Assembly (NCBI GenBank): GCA_031265355.1
Contig: JAISCT010000042.1
Location: 45,364-109,363, forward strand
Source: Oscillospiraceae bacterium
Lineage (GTDB): Bacteria; Bacillota; Clostridia; Oscillospirales; UBA929
DNA length: 64,000 bases
Direction: 5' to 3'
How positions within the stretch are numbered: the stretch's first letter is position 1; every line of letters starts with the position of its first letter. The translations under genes and the position numbers were made by a program. The notes under the pieces are model-generated. The model made no database searches, was not told the DNA's origin, and worked only from the letters and a program-made list of their open reading frames with translations. Positions 24,636 through 33,427 of this stretch are shown here, piece by piece.

Positions 24636-26285
24636 TCATCGCTTGCGCCCCTTCGGTTCCTCATTGATCCAGTTGCGCAGCAAATTGGCCACGGCGTCCG
24701 GATTTTTGTCGATGAACTCCTCCACGCGCTCGCGCGTCGGAGATTTGGTGACGGTGATCGGTTCGCCCGGCGGCGCGGCGGCCGTGGCCGTGGCCGTAGC
24801 CGTGGCCAGTTTGACGAGTTCGCCGTATTCCTCCGCCTCCCGCGCGCTCTCCTCCGCGGCCGCCACGGCGGCGCCGGCCAGGGCCTCCGCCTCCGCCCGG
24901 TCCGTCTTGTTCAGCCGGAGGATCCGCGTCACGATGATGAGGAAGCACAGGGCGATCAATATATACAGCCCCACCACTTTGATGAGATCGAAGAGCTCCG
25001 TGCGCTGGCGTTCGCTCGCGAACCGCTCCTCCACTTCGTTTGTGTTGTTCACGCCGTCAAATTTGCGAAATTCCACCGAGATCCGGTCGTATTCCTCCGG
25101 GCTTAGGCCGACGACGCCACCCACAAGATTCTTCACGGCATCGACCGAGTTGTTCTCGCTGGAGAGTCCGTCCAGGTTGATAGCCACTGAAAACGAGAGA
25201 TCCTGAATCGTACCCCGCGCGTGTACAATGCTCTCGCGCGTCTCGTTGACCTCGCGGTTTATTTCCCGCGTGATTTTGCTGTATTCGCTGAGGCTCTCCT
25301 CCGTGACCTCCGGGTAGATTGGCGCGGCGCCGTTTGAATCGGCGCCCGGATCCCCCCCCGTGCCCTGCATCCCGTGGGCCCGCTCCGTTACCTCCCGCAG
25401 GCTGATGTCGATGCCGAGGTCATCCACCACCGGCGCAAAGGAGACGGATTCCGTCGAGTGTTCGTCAAAATCCAGCGTCACCTTGCCGGACACCTGCACA
25501 TTCTGTGTGCCGAAGATCGGCGAGAGCATGGTCTGGATGCTCTGGATGAAGTCGTTGCGCACGGCGGCCTCGCGCTCGTAGTCCGTGCTCACGAGAGACA
25601 AATCCGCCCCGCCCCGCCGGTTCAGACGGCGCAGGTACTGGTCTGTGATAAACACGTGTTCCGGGTCCAACCCCTCGACGCTGGCCGCCACATAGGACTC
25701 GATCGCCGACACGTTCTCGTCGCTGAGGCTGGCGTTTTCCTGCAGTGTCAGCATGATCGACGCCGTGGTCGGCATCATCTGGGACGCCAACAGGACGCGG
25801 CTGTTGTCCTGCTGTGAAATCTCCACCCGGGCAAATTTGATGCCCGGAACCCCCTGACCCAGCGTGGTCCCAAGTCTCTCCTGCAGGTCGAGGCGCGCAT
25901 ACATCCGTTTTTCGGCGTCGGTGGCCCCAAACCCGCTGCCGCGGCCCAGCAGTTCATAGGTATATCCGCTCTTTGGGTAGCCCTCCCGGGCCAGGTCCAT
26001 CGCAAGCTGGTCCACCTTCTCGGTCGGCACCAAAATCGTGCCGGCGCCCTCCGCCTTGGTTTTGATCCCCATGTCGGCGAGCAGTTCCAGCACTTCGCCG
26101 GCCTGGCTGGGCTCCATGTCGCGGTACAGTACGGCGTACTGTGTACGCGTGAGCAGGACGAGCGCGACGACCATGACGGCAAGCGACACCCCTACGATGG
26201 TCAAAAAGCGGGTGCGATCTCTCTTTTCCGTCTTCTCCCACAGCTGCGTAAATTGTGTCTGCAACCGCCGTATCACCTGTGGCAA
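24636..26285 (-). CDS. fliF: flagellar MS-ring protein FliF
   Basis: 549 residues. One membrane segment near 27-47 (FLTIVGVSLAVMVVALVLL), a periplasmic YscJ/FliF ring domain (about 50-220) with YAVLYRDMEPSQAGEVLELL and GVPGIKFARVEI, and a second helix near 440-460 (VVGLYILIALCFLIIVTRIL). A C-terminal FliG-binding tail ends VEEFIDKNPDAVANLLRNWI. It forms the basal-body MS ring. The best start is a TTG at 26285 behind GGAGGGG. Confidence 0.96.
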   Translation of the reverse strand: MPQVIRRLQTQFTQLWEKTEKRDRTRFLTIVGVSLAVMVVALVLLTRTQYAVLYRDMEPSQAGEVLELLADMGIKTKAEGAGTILVPTEKVDQLAMDLAREGYPKSGYTYELLGRGSGFGATDAEKRMYARLDLQERLGTTLGQGVPGIKFARVEISQQDNSRVLLASQMMPTTASIMLTLQENASLSDENVSAIESYVAASVEGLDPEHVFITDQYLRRLNRRGGADLSLVSTDYEREAAVRNDFIQSIQTMLSPIFGTQNVQVSGKVTLDFDEHSTESVSFAPVVDDLGIDISLREVTERAHGMQGTGGDPGADSNGAAPIYPEVTEESLSEYSKITREINREVNETRESIVHARGTIQDLSFSVAINLDGLSSENNSVDAVKNLVGGVVGLSPEEYDRISVEFRKFDGVNNTNEVEERFASERQRTELFDLIKVVGLYILIALCFLIIVTRILRLNKTDRAEAEALAGAAVAAAEESAREAEEYGELVKLATATATATAAAPPGEPITVTKSPTRERVEEFIDKNPDAVANLLRNWINEEPKGRKR

Positions 26286-26365
26286 TGTGACTCAACCCCT
26301 CCAAATCCCAGTCTCTTTGCAAAGTTCTCTCTGAACACTTTGTGCTGGGCGCCACGGCGGCGCTC

Positions 26366-26662
26366 TCAGATTTGCATGCGCATGATCTCCTGGTACGCTT
26401 CGATAATCTTGTTGCGGACCTGCAGCGTCAGGTTGAGCGCGATCTCCGCCTCCTGCGCCGCGATGGTCGCGGTGTGAATGTCCGGCACGGTGTCCAGTAA
26501 GGTCCCAAGGCCGGTCTGTTTGTCCGCGGCGTCCGTACTCACGACGGATGAGAGCGCTTCGCCCAGAAAATCAGAGAATGTCGCTCTGGACGGCGTCTCC
26601 GCCAGTTCGGACAGCGGCGCGGGTCGTGGGAGCGAAAATCCGGAAACACGACTGATCTCCAT
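26366..26662 (-). CDS. fliE: flagellar hook-basal body protein FliE
   Basis: 98 residues, normal for FliE. The conserved region is FSDFLGEALSSV followed by the C-terminal helix EAEIALNLTLQVRNKIIEAYQEIMRMQI. It joins the MS ring to the rod and is exported early. The upstream spacer to flgC holds a copy of the twin-hairpin repeat, which breaks the usual tight flgC-fliE spacing. Confidence 0.95.
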   Translation of the reverse strand: MEISRVSGFSLPRPAPLSELAETPSRATFSDFLGEALSSVVSTDAADKQTGLGTLLDTVPDIHTATIAAQEAEIALNLTLQVRNKIIEAYQEIMRMQI

Positions 26663-26671
26663 GCCATCCTC

Positions 26672-26745
26672 CTAACGTGGGTTGCATCTGCAACCCACAA
26701 CCCAAATTCTTGTTTTTTGTTGCCGCTTCGCGGCAACAAGGTACT
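26672..26745 (+). repeat. twin-hairpin dispersed repeat, copy 2 (inside the flagellar operon)
   Basis: Nearly identical to 5691-5764. Both palindromes are intact: GTGGGTTGCA-TC-TGCAACCCAC and TTGTTGCCGC-TTC-GCGGCAACAA. It begins 10 bases upstream of the fliE start codon, so it lies in the transcribed flgC-fliE spacer. Confidence 0.9.
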
Positions 26746-26813
26746 ATGTGTCATCTGTTTTCGGACCGCCGGGCGGCCCCGTCTTTCGCCGGATCTTTCA
26801 CGCACCGCGCCGG

Positions 26814-27266
26814 TCAGCGTCCGATCTGCAGCGCGCGGTTCGCAATGGCTTTGTAATTGCTGATGGCGGTGACGCTGGCGTCGTAGGCACGGGTGGCGGA
26901 AAGAAAATCCACCATCTCCCGCTCCATGTCGACGTTTGGCAGGCTCACATATCCGTTCTCGTCGGCGTCCGGGTGCTGCGGGTCGTACACGACCCGAAAC
27001 GGCGTCTGCGTGTCCTCCTGTGTCGCCACAACGCGCACCCCGCCGCCGGCCGTGAGCCGGGTCCCCTCCGCGTGCAAGAAATCGGAAAACGTGGACATTG
27101 GGCGCTCCTGCACCAACACATACTTGCGTCGGTACGGACCCCCTCCGGCCGTGCGGGTTGTCAGGGCATTTGCGATGTTCTCTCCCGCGATGTCCATCCG
27201 ATACCGCTCGGCGGTCAGCGCGGACGCGCTGATGTCCATGGCGCTAAATAAGTTCAAACCGAACAT
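26814..27266 (-). CDS. flgC: flagellar proximal rod protein FlgC
   Basis: 150 residues. N-terminal rod motif MDISASALTAERYRMDIAGENIANA, a middle part with GGPYRRKYVLVQER, and the C-terminal rod helix NVDMEREMVDFLSATRAYDASVTAISNYKAIANRALQIG. It is a component of the proximal rod of the basal body, co-transcribed with flgB 32 bases upstream. Confidence 0.96.
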   Translation of the reverse strand: MFGLNLFSAMDISASALTAERYRMDIAGENIANALTTRTAGGGPYRRKYVLVQERPMSTFSDFLHAEGTRLTAGGGVRVVATQEDTQTPFRVVYDPQHPDADENGYVSLPNVDMEREMVDFLSATRAYDASVTAISNYKAIANRALQIGR

Positions 27267-27298
27267 CCTCTCTCATGCGGGCCCGCGGCGCGGCCGGC

Positions 27299-27724
27299 TC
27301 AGCGGCCCTCGCGGATGACCAGCTTCAGCCGCGCGAGTTCCGCGTTCACCTTGACGGTCAGCATGTCGTACTTGATCGTGTTCTTAGCGAGTTCGACGTT
27401 CTCCTGGTCTACATCGACGTTGTTCTCGTCCATGCGCATCGTGTAGTGGTCGTTTGTCTCGACAGTCGGCGTGACCTGCCGCGGGTCCGCCGGGCCGCCG
27501 AACGCGACATGCCCGCCCCGCGTGCGCCGGGCCGCAAACCCGCCCTCCTCCGACGCCAACGCCGTCGCCAACGCACCCTCGAATTCTACGCGCCGGCTCT
27601 TATAATACGGTGTGTTGGCGTTGGCGATGTTCTGCGCGATGGTCTCCTGCCGCAGCCACGAGGCATCCAGCCCCCGCGCCAGCGTGTCGACCTGACGAAA
27701 TATTTTCCCAAACAAGAAGCTCAC
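27299..27724 (-). CDS. flgB: flagellar proximal rod protein FlgB
   Basis: 141 residues from GTG 27724. WLRQETIAQNIANANTPYYKSRRVEFEGAL is the rod-family N-terminal helix region. The C-terminal half NNVDVDQENVELAKNTIKYDMLTVKVNAELARLKLVI matches the family. It would be the first gene of the flgBC-fliEFGH set. Its ribosome site is weak, and the 180-base upstream spacer has a possible sigma-28-like element only by loose match. Confidence 0.95.
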   Translation of the reverse strand: MSFLFGKIFRQVDTLARGLDASWLRQETIAQNIANANTPYYKSRRVEFEGALATALASEEGGFAARRTRGGHVAFGGPADPRQVTPTVETNDHYTMRMDENNVDVDQENVELAKNTIKYDMLTVKVNAELARLKLVIREGR

Positions 27725-27903
27725 CCAACTTTACAAAAAAAGAAGACAGGCCCGTACAAAGCCGGATCCGTCCTCGGCCATTCGACTTCTTCCTTGAAAT
27801 GTCTCTGCAACGCCGCGGCACTCCGTTCTCGGAGCCCGTGCGCGATACTTATTCATCTGCTTTATCGAAAGAACCGAGATCAAAGATTAGCGCCGTGCGC
27901 CCT

Positions 27904-28584
27904 TCAGCCGAAGAAATTGGCCGACAGCAGCACGCCGCGCCCCGCGGCCGTGAGGGCCGCCTCGATTTTTTTCAGATAGTTTTGCGTCTCCGCCGGCAGC
28001 CGCGCCGCCTGGGCCGGGTCGCCCGCGTCGGTCACGCCCCGGGTCTTCAGGCCGTTCGCGCCGCAATTGTAGGCAGCCAGCGCCGTCCGCACGTCGCCGT
28101 CGAACCGGATGATCTGGCCGAGCAGACAGCGTATGCCGCCGTCGATGTTCTGCGCCGGATCCAGCGCGTCTTGCACGTCCAGCGCCTCGGCGGTCTCCGG
28201 CATGAGCTGCATCAGCCCCATCGCGCCCGCGGAGGAGATGAGGCTGGGGTCAAACCCCGACTCGACCTGCACCACCGCACGGATCAGCGCGGGATCCACG
28301 CCGTACGACTCGGCGGCGGACACAATCAGACTCTCGTACGGATAGGCCTCGGCCGGACTGCTCGGCACGTTCGCGATATCCGCAACGTCCGCGACGTCCG
28401 CGGCGCCTGTGGCGTCCGCTGCCGTTTCCGCCGCGGGGGCCGCGGAGGCGCGCGCGACGGCCTGGGCAAACAGTGTCGGGAAGGCGATCCCGGTCTCCTG
28501 GGTGATCTCCTCCATCCGCACCGAAAGCCGCGCGCCGATCTCCGCCATCCGCGTCTGGACAAATTGCATCGAAAAATCAGACAA
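27904..28584 (-). CDS. lytic transglycosylase (SLT domain)
   Basis: 226 residues from TTG 28584, which follows GGAGGT at 7 bases. An Ala/Asp-rich N-terminal half with a short degenerate repeat (ADVADVADIA) precedes a goose-lysozyme-like SLT domain (about 95-205). Its catalytic Glu is in VVQVESGFDP, followed by SSAGAMGLMQLMPETA and ALAAYNCGANGL. No signal peptide is visible, so it may be exported by the flagellar apparatus to open peptidoglycan for the rod, as known for FlgJ-type enzymes; that is inference from its place beside flgB. Confidence 0.85.
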   Translation of the reverse strand: MSDFSMQFVQTRMAEIGARLSVRMEEITQETGIAFPTLFAQAVARASAAPAAETAADATGAADVADVADIANVPSSPAEAYPYESLIVSAAESYGVDPALIRAVVQVESGFDPSLISSAGAMGLMQLMPETAEALDVQDALDPAQNIDGGIRCLLGQIIRFDGDVRTALAAYNCGANGLKTRGVTDAGDPAQAARLPAETQNYLKKIEAALTAAGRGVLLSANFFG

Positions 28585-28681
28585 TACAGACACCTCCAGA
28601 GCGATAATCAAAAATTGATAAGAAAAAATGGATAGTTGTCGTCGGCCTTTTGCGGGAGCGGCGCCATTGTTTGGCAGTCCC

Positions 28682-29188
28682 TCATGGCTTGTTGGGGAAA
28701 TAGTTGTTGCCCAGTAGCATGGGACGCTTGATCACTTCCACGACGCCGCTGCCCACGTAGGCGAACAGCGTCCGGCTCACCTGGCCGCCCGTGTCCACGT
28801 CCGAGTGAAACAACGAGAGGCGGCGCAGCATCTCCCTGACGCCCGAGAGATTCTTCTCCCCAATGCGAAAATAGTCGTTGTGGCCGTGCGCGTCGATGCC
28901 GCCGTAAAGGGAGATGAGCAGTTCTTCCCGCCGTACGCCGAACCGCCGCACCATTTGCTGCAGCAAAAATCCGGGGGCCAGGTCCGCATAACGGCTGGGC
29001 AGGTCGCCGGCGGGGAGCGTGCGGGACACCGGCAGCTGGATGTGCGCCATCCCCATGCACGGGCGGTGGCTGCTGTAGTAGATGAGTCCCACACAGGTTG
29101 ACAAGGCGAAGGTCTTGATCACATCGTCGGGATTGTCCGATACCGCCCAGCCGCCTATGCTCACAATGTGTTCCATGCTTCCGCCCAC
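28682..29188 (-). CDS. cheD: chemoreceptor glutamine deamidase CheD
   Basis: 168 residues from GTG 29188 (GGAG six bases upstream); ATG 29176 is an alternative. Catalytic Cys in ALSTCVGLIYY, His in GMAHIQLP, and the family region IGEKNLSGVREMLRR ... DTGGQVSRTLFAYVGSG. It deamidates receptor glutamines and links to CheC in Bacillus-type chemotaxis; no cheC lies in this window. It is the third member of the cheR-cheB-cheD cluster. Confidence 0.9.
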   Translation of the reverse strand: MGGSMEHIVSIGGWAVSDNPDDVIKTFALSTCVGLIYYSSHRPCMGMAHIQLPVSRTLPAGDLPSRYADLAPGFLLQQMVRRFGVRREELLISLYGGIDAHGHNDYFRIGEKNLSGVREMLRRLSLFHSDVDTGGQVSRTLFAYVGSGVVEVIKRPMLLGNNYFPNKP

Positions 29189-29226
29189 GCCTCTCTCCTA
29201 CACCTTGTGCTCATCCTCGCATGCGT

Positions 29227-30276
29227 TTACCCCCGGCGGAGGGTTTTTGCGCTGTCCAGCAGAAGATGCGCGATCTGTTCGAGACTGGCTTGCCGGACGA
29301 CGGCGCCCATCTCAAAAGCCTTGCGCGGCATCCCGTAGACGACGCTGCTGTGTTCGTCCTGCCCAAGGGTGTATGCGCCCCGCCGGCGCATCTCCAGCAA
29401 GCCCTGGGCTCCGTCGGCCCCCATGCCGGTCAGGATGACGCCCACGGCGTTGGCGCCGGCGCTGGCCGCCACGGAGGAAAACAGTACGTCCACCGACGGA
29501 CGGTGCCCGCTGACCTTCTCGCCCGGCGCGCACTGCACCAGGTAACCGCCGCCCGCTTGGGCTCTCACCCGCGTCTGCAGGTCCCCGGGGGCGATGAGCA
29601 CCAGCCCCTGCCGGACCTCGTCGCCGTCCCGCGCCTCCCGGACGTGCATGCGGCATTCCCGGTCCATGCTTTCCGCATACATGCGTGTGAAATCCGGCGG
29701 CATATGCTGCACGATGACCATACCGGGAAAATCGGCCGGAAGCTGACGCAGGATCTGCGCCGTGCTTTGCGTGCCCCCGGTGGACGCGCCCAGCGCCACG
29801 ATCCCGCCGAATGGGCGCCCTTTGACGCTCCCCGTTTCGCACCCAGCCCCGTCGCCCGCCATCGCGCGTCGGCGTCGGGCGATCGTGCTGTGGTCGGCGA
29901 TCTTGATTTTCTGGATCACATCACCGCAAAATCGGTTCAGATCTTCGCTCGTGGAAAGACTCGGCTTGTGCAGGAAACAGAGGGCGCCCGCTCGAAGCAT
30001 CTCGTTTTCGTGCCAGGCGTCGGCGCCCATTGCGATGACCGGCGTCGGCTGCTTTTGAAGCAGAGCGCGCAGCGCGCCTGTCCCTCCGGGCAAAAACAAC
30101 GCGCTCTCAACCACCAGTACGTCCGGCTTCAAAAGCAGCATGCGCCCCTGCCCCTCCTGGGGATGCGAGGATTCACCCATCACCGAGAGTGCCGGTTCCC
30201 GCGCGATCTGCTGCGCGAGCGCCGCGCGGAGGGTAATGGAATCTTCCACCAGAAATACCCGGATCGTCCGGTTCAT
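29227..30276 (-). CDS. cheB: protein-glutamate methylesterase CheB with a degenerate receiver
   Basis: 349 residues from ATG 30276. Receiver domain (1-120) followed by the methylesterase domain (about 165-345) with an intact triad: Ser in ALGASTGGTQS, His in VIVQHMPPDF and Asp in LTGMGADGA. In the receiver the phosphoacceptor Asp is replaced: the expected PDVLxxD reads PDVLVVE, giving Glu57. The acidic pocket VEDS and the Lys of FLHKPS remain. So the domain may be constitutively active or regulated otherwise. It demethylates chemoreceptors. Confidence 0.92.
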   Translation of the reverse strand: MNRTIRVFLVEDSITLRAALAQQIAREPALSVMGESSHPQEGQGRMLLLKPDVLVVESALFLPGGTGALRALLQKQPTPVIAMGADAWHENEMLRAGALCFLHKPSLSTSEDLNRFCGDVIQKIKIADHSTIARRRRAMAGDGAGCETGSVKGRPFGGIVALGASTGGTQSTAQILRQLPADFPGMVIVQHMPPDFTRMYAESMDRECRMHVREARDGDEVRQGLVLIAPGDLQTRVRAQAGGGYLVQCAPGEKVSGHRPSVDVLFSSVAASAGANAVGVILTGMGADGAQGLLEMRRRGAYTLGQDEHSSVVYGMPRKAFEMGAVVRQASLEQIAHLLLDSAKTLRRG

Positions 30277-30466
30277 GGGACCCTCTCCTCTGCGCACACC
30301 GCCGGCGGACACCGGGACACAAGGCGCTTTTTCTGCATTTTGTTAAAATATAGTTTTGCAAATGTCATCAAATAGTGTCGAAAAACGGCAAAAACTTTGT
30401 CGAATGTCGAAACATTTGCCCCGATATATGCCTCTGTCTTGATATGTTCCAAATTTTGTTATTTTA

Positions 30467-31279
30467 CTATGTTTTGGCGTAAATGGACGGTTGAATGAAG
30501 TCAAACAGGGTCTCTCCCTTGGAGATTGTCTCCGACAGACCGATGAACAGATGCCCGCCCGGTTCCAGCGCCTCGTAAAAACGCTGCAGCAGCGCGTCAC
30601 GCGTCGGCTGGTCGAAATAGATCATCACATTGCGGCAGAAGATGACGTGGAACTTCCGGCGAAAGGGCAGGCGCGTCTCCATCAAATTGAAAGAACGGAA
30701 GATGACCTCGCTTTGCATGGCCTCGCTGACCTTGTACCGGCCCGGCCCTACTTTGCGAAAGTACTTCGTCCTCCAGGCATGCGGCACATTGTCGAGCCGC
30801 TCTTCGCCGTAGACGCCCTCCCGGGCCTGGGCCAGCACCACAGGGGAGATGTCGGTGGCCAGGATCTTTGTGTCCCAGCCCGCCTTGCCGAGGCCCAAGT
30901 ACTCGTCGATGACCATGGCGGTGGTGTACGGTTCCTCGCCCGACGAACAGCCGGCGCTCCAGATGCGCAGGTCTTTGTCGCGCAGCGACTTCTCCAACTT
31001 TGGGAGGATGCTCTCTCGCAGAAAGTTGTAGTGCTGCTCCTCCCGCATAAAATAGGTGTAGTTCGTAGTCAGACGGGTCACCAGCATCTTGGCTTCCTCG
31101 CCGGTCCTGTCGTTTGCCACGCACTCGATGTACTCGTTCAGAGAGGAAAAGCCCTTGTGATTGATGACATTCCAGAGCCGGCCCTCCACGAGGGAGAGTT
31201 TGTGCTCCAGATTGATCCCATAGTGCTCCCGCATGTAATGCACAAGTCGTATGAATTCGTCGTGTTTGATTTTTTCCAT
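30467..31279 (-). CDS. cheR: chemotaxis methyltransferase CheR
   Basis: 270 residues. The N-terminal helical domain FIRLVHYMREHYGINLEHK is followed by the SAM-binding Rossmann domain: RIWSAGCSSGEEPYTTAMVI, ILATDISPVVL, then VIFCRNVMIYFDQPTRDALLQRFYEALEPGGHLFIG. It methylates receptor glutamates with SAM and opposes CheB. The 190-base gap to cheB is AT-rich and may hold a promoter for cheB. Confidence 0.95.
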   Translation of the reverse strand: MEKIKHDEFIRLVHYMREHYGINLEHKLSLVEGRLWNVINHKGFSSLNEYIECVANDRTGEEAKMLVTRLTTNYTYFMREEQHYNFLRESILPKLEKSLRDKDLRIWSAGCSSGEEPYTTAMVIDEYLGLGKAGWDTKILATDISPVVLAQAREGVYGEERLDNVPHAWRTKYFRKVGPGRYKVSEAMQSEVIFRSFNLMETRLPFRRKFHVIFCRNVMIYFDQPTRDALLQRFYEALEPGGHLFIGLSETISKGETLFDFIQPSIYAKT

Positions 31280-31456
31280 CCCGACGCGTCTCGCCCCCCG
31301 TCTTTGACAGATAACAACGGATCAGATAACAGATAACAGCCGGCGTGCGCGGCCGCCGGCCGCATCGTATTATAATATCGTATGCAATGGGAGAAAAGTT
31401 GACAAGCGCCGCCCTCGGCGGAGGCGGTGGCGGCCAATTGGGAAACAAACGCAAAC

Positions 31457-31497
31457 AACCCACTATATGTTGTGGAAAGCACAACATATAGTGGGTT
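31457..31497. terminator. perfect 18-bp stem palindrome behind the SLH gene
   Basis: Arms 31457-31474 and 31480-31497 are perfectly complementary around a GAAAG loop. It lies 31 bases past the stop of the minus-strand SLH gene and is followed there by a moderately U-rich stretch. Termination is the simplest reading. The length and perfection of the stem are unusual. Confidence 0.6.
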
Positions 31498-31528
31498 CGA
31501 AGACCTTGCGGAGACGGCACTCATCCCG

Positions 31529-32704
31529 TTACGGGCGCATTCTGTCGACGTCGGCCATGGCCGACGAGGCCGCAGCAGCGTCGACCGCTTTGTTTTCGAT
31601 CAGGCGGGTCAGCAACGTGACGCTGGCGCCCTTCATGCGCGCAGAGAGCGCGTAGTAGGAGAGATACACCACCTGGTCGCGGTAGAAGGGTACGCGCACC
31701 ATGGCGGCCTCGGCGGCCGAGAGGATCGACGTCTCGACGGCAAAGTCGAGGGCGCGTTCCCAGGCAAAGTCGCCGGCCGGCCGGTCGCTGTAACCCAGCG
31801 CGCGCAGCAAAAAGGTCATGTACTGCTCCGGCGTCACCGAACGGTCCGGCGAGAAGAGCCCCTTCTCCAAAGAGGTGCCGGCGGTATAGCCGCGGCTGTA
31901 CGCATACCCCACGTAGGGGCGCCCCCAGTCCGGTACGTCGCGGAACGGGCCGGCGCCTTCCTGATAGGCCAGCGCCGCGCTCTCCTCCCCCAGCAGGCGG
32001 ATCATCATCACAAGCGCCTCCAACCGGCTGGGCGCCCGCTCCAGGTGGTAACCCGTCGGGGTCCCAAGGAAGAGCTTCACCGCATACAGTGCGTCGGCCA
32101 GGTCGGTGTACTGTGGCTGGTACGCGGGCGTCAACGAATAGTGCCCGTCCACTGTCACGGTGGCGGTGTCGCTCACGATCCGGAGCCCCGTGCCCGCCCG
32201 GTCCGCCACCAACAGCCGCTGCCCCGCGGGCACCGCGGCCCCCGGCGCCATCTCCCGCCCGGTGGAGATGTTGACGACGGCCGCACCGGACGGTCCGTTC
32301 ACCTGTGCGTCGCCGGTGTGCAGGACAAAACCCGTCCCCACGCTGCCCGTCAGGACATCCCCCTTGCGGCAGGCGATCGGCGTGAGATGCGCGGCAAAGC
32401 CGTAGCGCACGCCGGCGGTCTTCTCAAGGTATTCTTCGGCCAGGGCGTTCACAACCGCCGCCCGGTCCGTCGGCCGCACGCCGGCGGACTGCGTCTCCAG
32501 CTTTCGCACGGCATCGTCAAAGAGGGGTTTCCAAACGGTCTCGGCTCTGTCGCTCACCTGTTTGCTTAGCATGGGGAAGAATATTTTTTCCAGATAGCTC
32601 AGCGTAATCGCCGGATCGGACGCCGAACCGGCGCTTCCCCAGGCCATCACAAAGCTGCAAAACAATGCCGTCAACAGCACGGCCGCCACACATCGCCGTC
32701 TCAC
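31529..32704 (-). CDS. secreted S-layer-homology protein
   Basis: 391 residues from GTG 32704 (GGAGGGA site). Signal peptide 1-28 (VAAVLLTALFCSFVMAWGSA), a central region of unknown fold (about 30-215), and C-terminal SLH-type repeats (about 220-350) with GPFRDVPDWGRPYVGYAYSRGYTAGTS and GLFSPDRSVTPEQYMTFLLRALGY. SLH domains bind pyruvylated secondary cell-wall polymers, so the protein is probably wall-attached. Its own function is unknown. The lexA gene lies upstream on the same strand. Confidence 0.85.
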   Translation of the reverse strand: MRRRCVAAVLLTALFCSFVMAWGSAGSASDPAITLSYLEKIFFPMLSKQVSDRAETVWKPLFDDAVRKLETQSAGVRPTDRAAVVNALAEEYLEKTAGVRYGFAAHLTPIACRKGDVLTGSVGTGFVLHTGDAQVNGPSGAAVVNISTGREMAPGAAVPAGQRLLVADRAGTGLRIVSDTATVTVDGHYSLTPAYQPQYTDLADALYAVKLFLGTPTGYHLERAPSRLEALVMMIRLLGEESAALAYQEGAGPFRDVPDWGRPYVGYAYSRGYTAGTSLEKGLFSPDRSVTPEQYMTFLLRALGYSDRPAGDFAWERALDFAVETSILSAAEAAMVRVPFYRDQVVYLSYYALSARMKGASVTLLTRLIENKAVDAAAASSAMADVDRMRP

Positions 32705-32764
32705 AAAGTCCCTCCTCTCCCCAAAAGATGTCGATCTGTTCTGTAAAATTTCTCCAATTCTTCC

Positions 32765-33343
32765 TCAAAACTGACGGATCACGGCGGTCACGCGACCCAG
32801 AAGGGTACAGTCGGAGCCGTCGATTGGCTCGTAGTCCGGGTTTTCCGGCAGCAGCCGCACCGTACCGGCGGCAATCTCCAGCCGTTTGACGGTCGCCTCG
32901 TCGCCGAGGAGCGCCACGACAATCTCCCCCGTGCGGGCGGCGGCCTGCCGGCGCACCACCACATAGTCGCCGTCTAAAATACCGGCCCCCACCATGGAAT
33001 CGCCGCTCACGCACAGCGCGAAGAACTCGCCTCCGTCACCCGGGTCGTAGGGCAATGTCCCCAAATCCTGTTCATACGCCAGGATGGGCCGCCCGGCCGT
33101 CACCTCGCCGAGGATGGGCACCCCTGGGACACTTTCCGGCACGCAGATGGCGCGGGTCTTGCGTTCGTCCCGGACGATATGCCCGGCTTCGTGCAGACGC
33201 TTTAAGTACCCGTGGACCGTGGAGGGCGAACGCAGACCGACGGCCGCGCCGATCTCTCGCACGGAGGGCGGATACCCCTGCCGCGCGGTGGCGGTGAGAA
33301 TGAACTGATAGATCTCGCTCTGTTTGCTGTCCGAACGGCGCAT
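32765..33343 (-). CDS. lexA: LexA repressor
   Basis: 192 residues from ATG 33343 (GGGGGAG site); five upstream codons to another ATG are unlikely. Winged-helix domain (1-65: GYPPSVREIGAAVGLRSPSTVHGYLKRL), self-cleavage bond Ala83-Gly84 in EVTAGRPI, and the S24 Ser116/Lys153 dyad in SGDSM and EATVKRL. It represses SOS genes until RecA-stimulated cleavage. A matching operator lies in its own promoter. Confidence 0.96.
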   Translation of the reverse strand: MRRSDSKQSEIYQFILTATARQGYPPSVREIGAAVGLRSPSTVHGYLKRLHEAGHIVRDERKTRAICVPESVPGVPILGEVTAGRPILAYEQDLGTLPYDPGDGGEFFALCVSGDSMVGAGILDGDYVVVRRQAAARTGEIVVALLGDEATVKRLEIAAGTVRLLPENPDYEPIDGSDCTLLGRVTAVIRQF

Positions 33344-33427
33344 GACCCACTCCCCCATGACAATTTACAGTGTGCAGCTTACAAATGGCGCGAGGGCGTA
33401 TGGGGACGCCTGCGCTTTGCCGTGCTT

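Noticed and set aside
27725..27903. Sigma-28 promoter upstream of flgB
   Set aside because: Only a loose match (TAAT, 16 bases, TTCGATAA) is seen; below what I would annotate.
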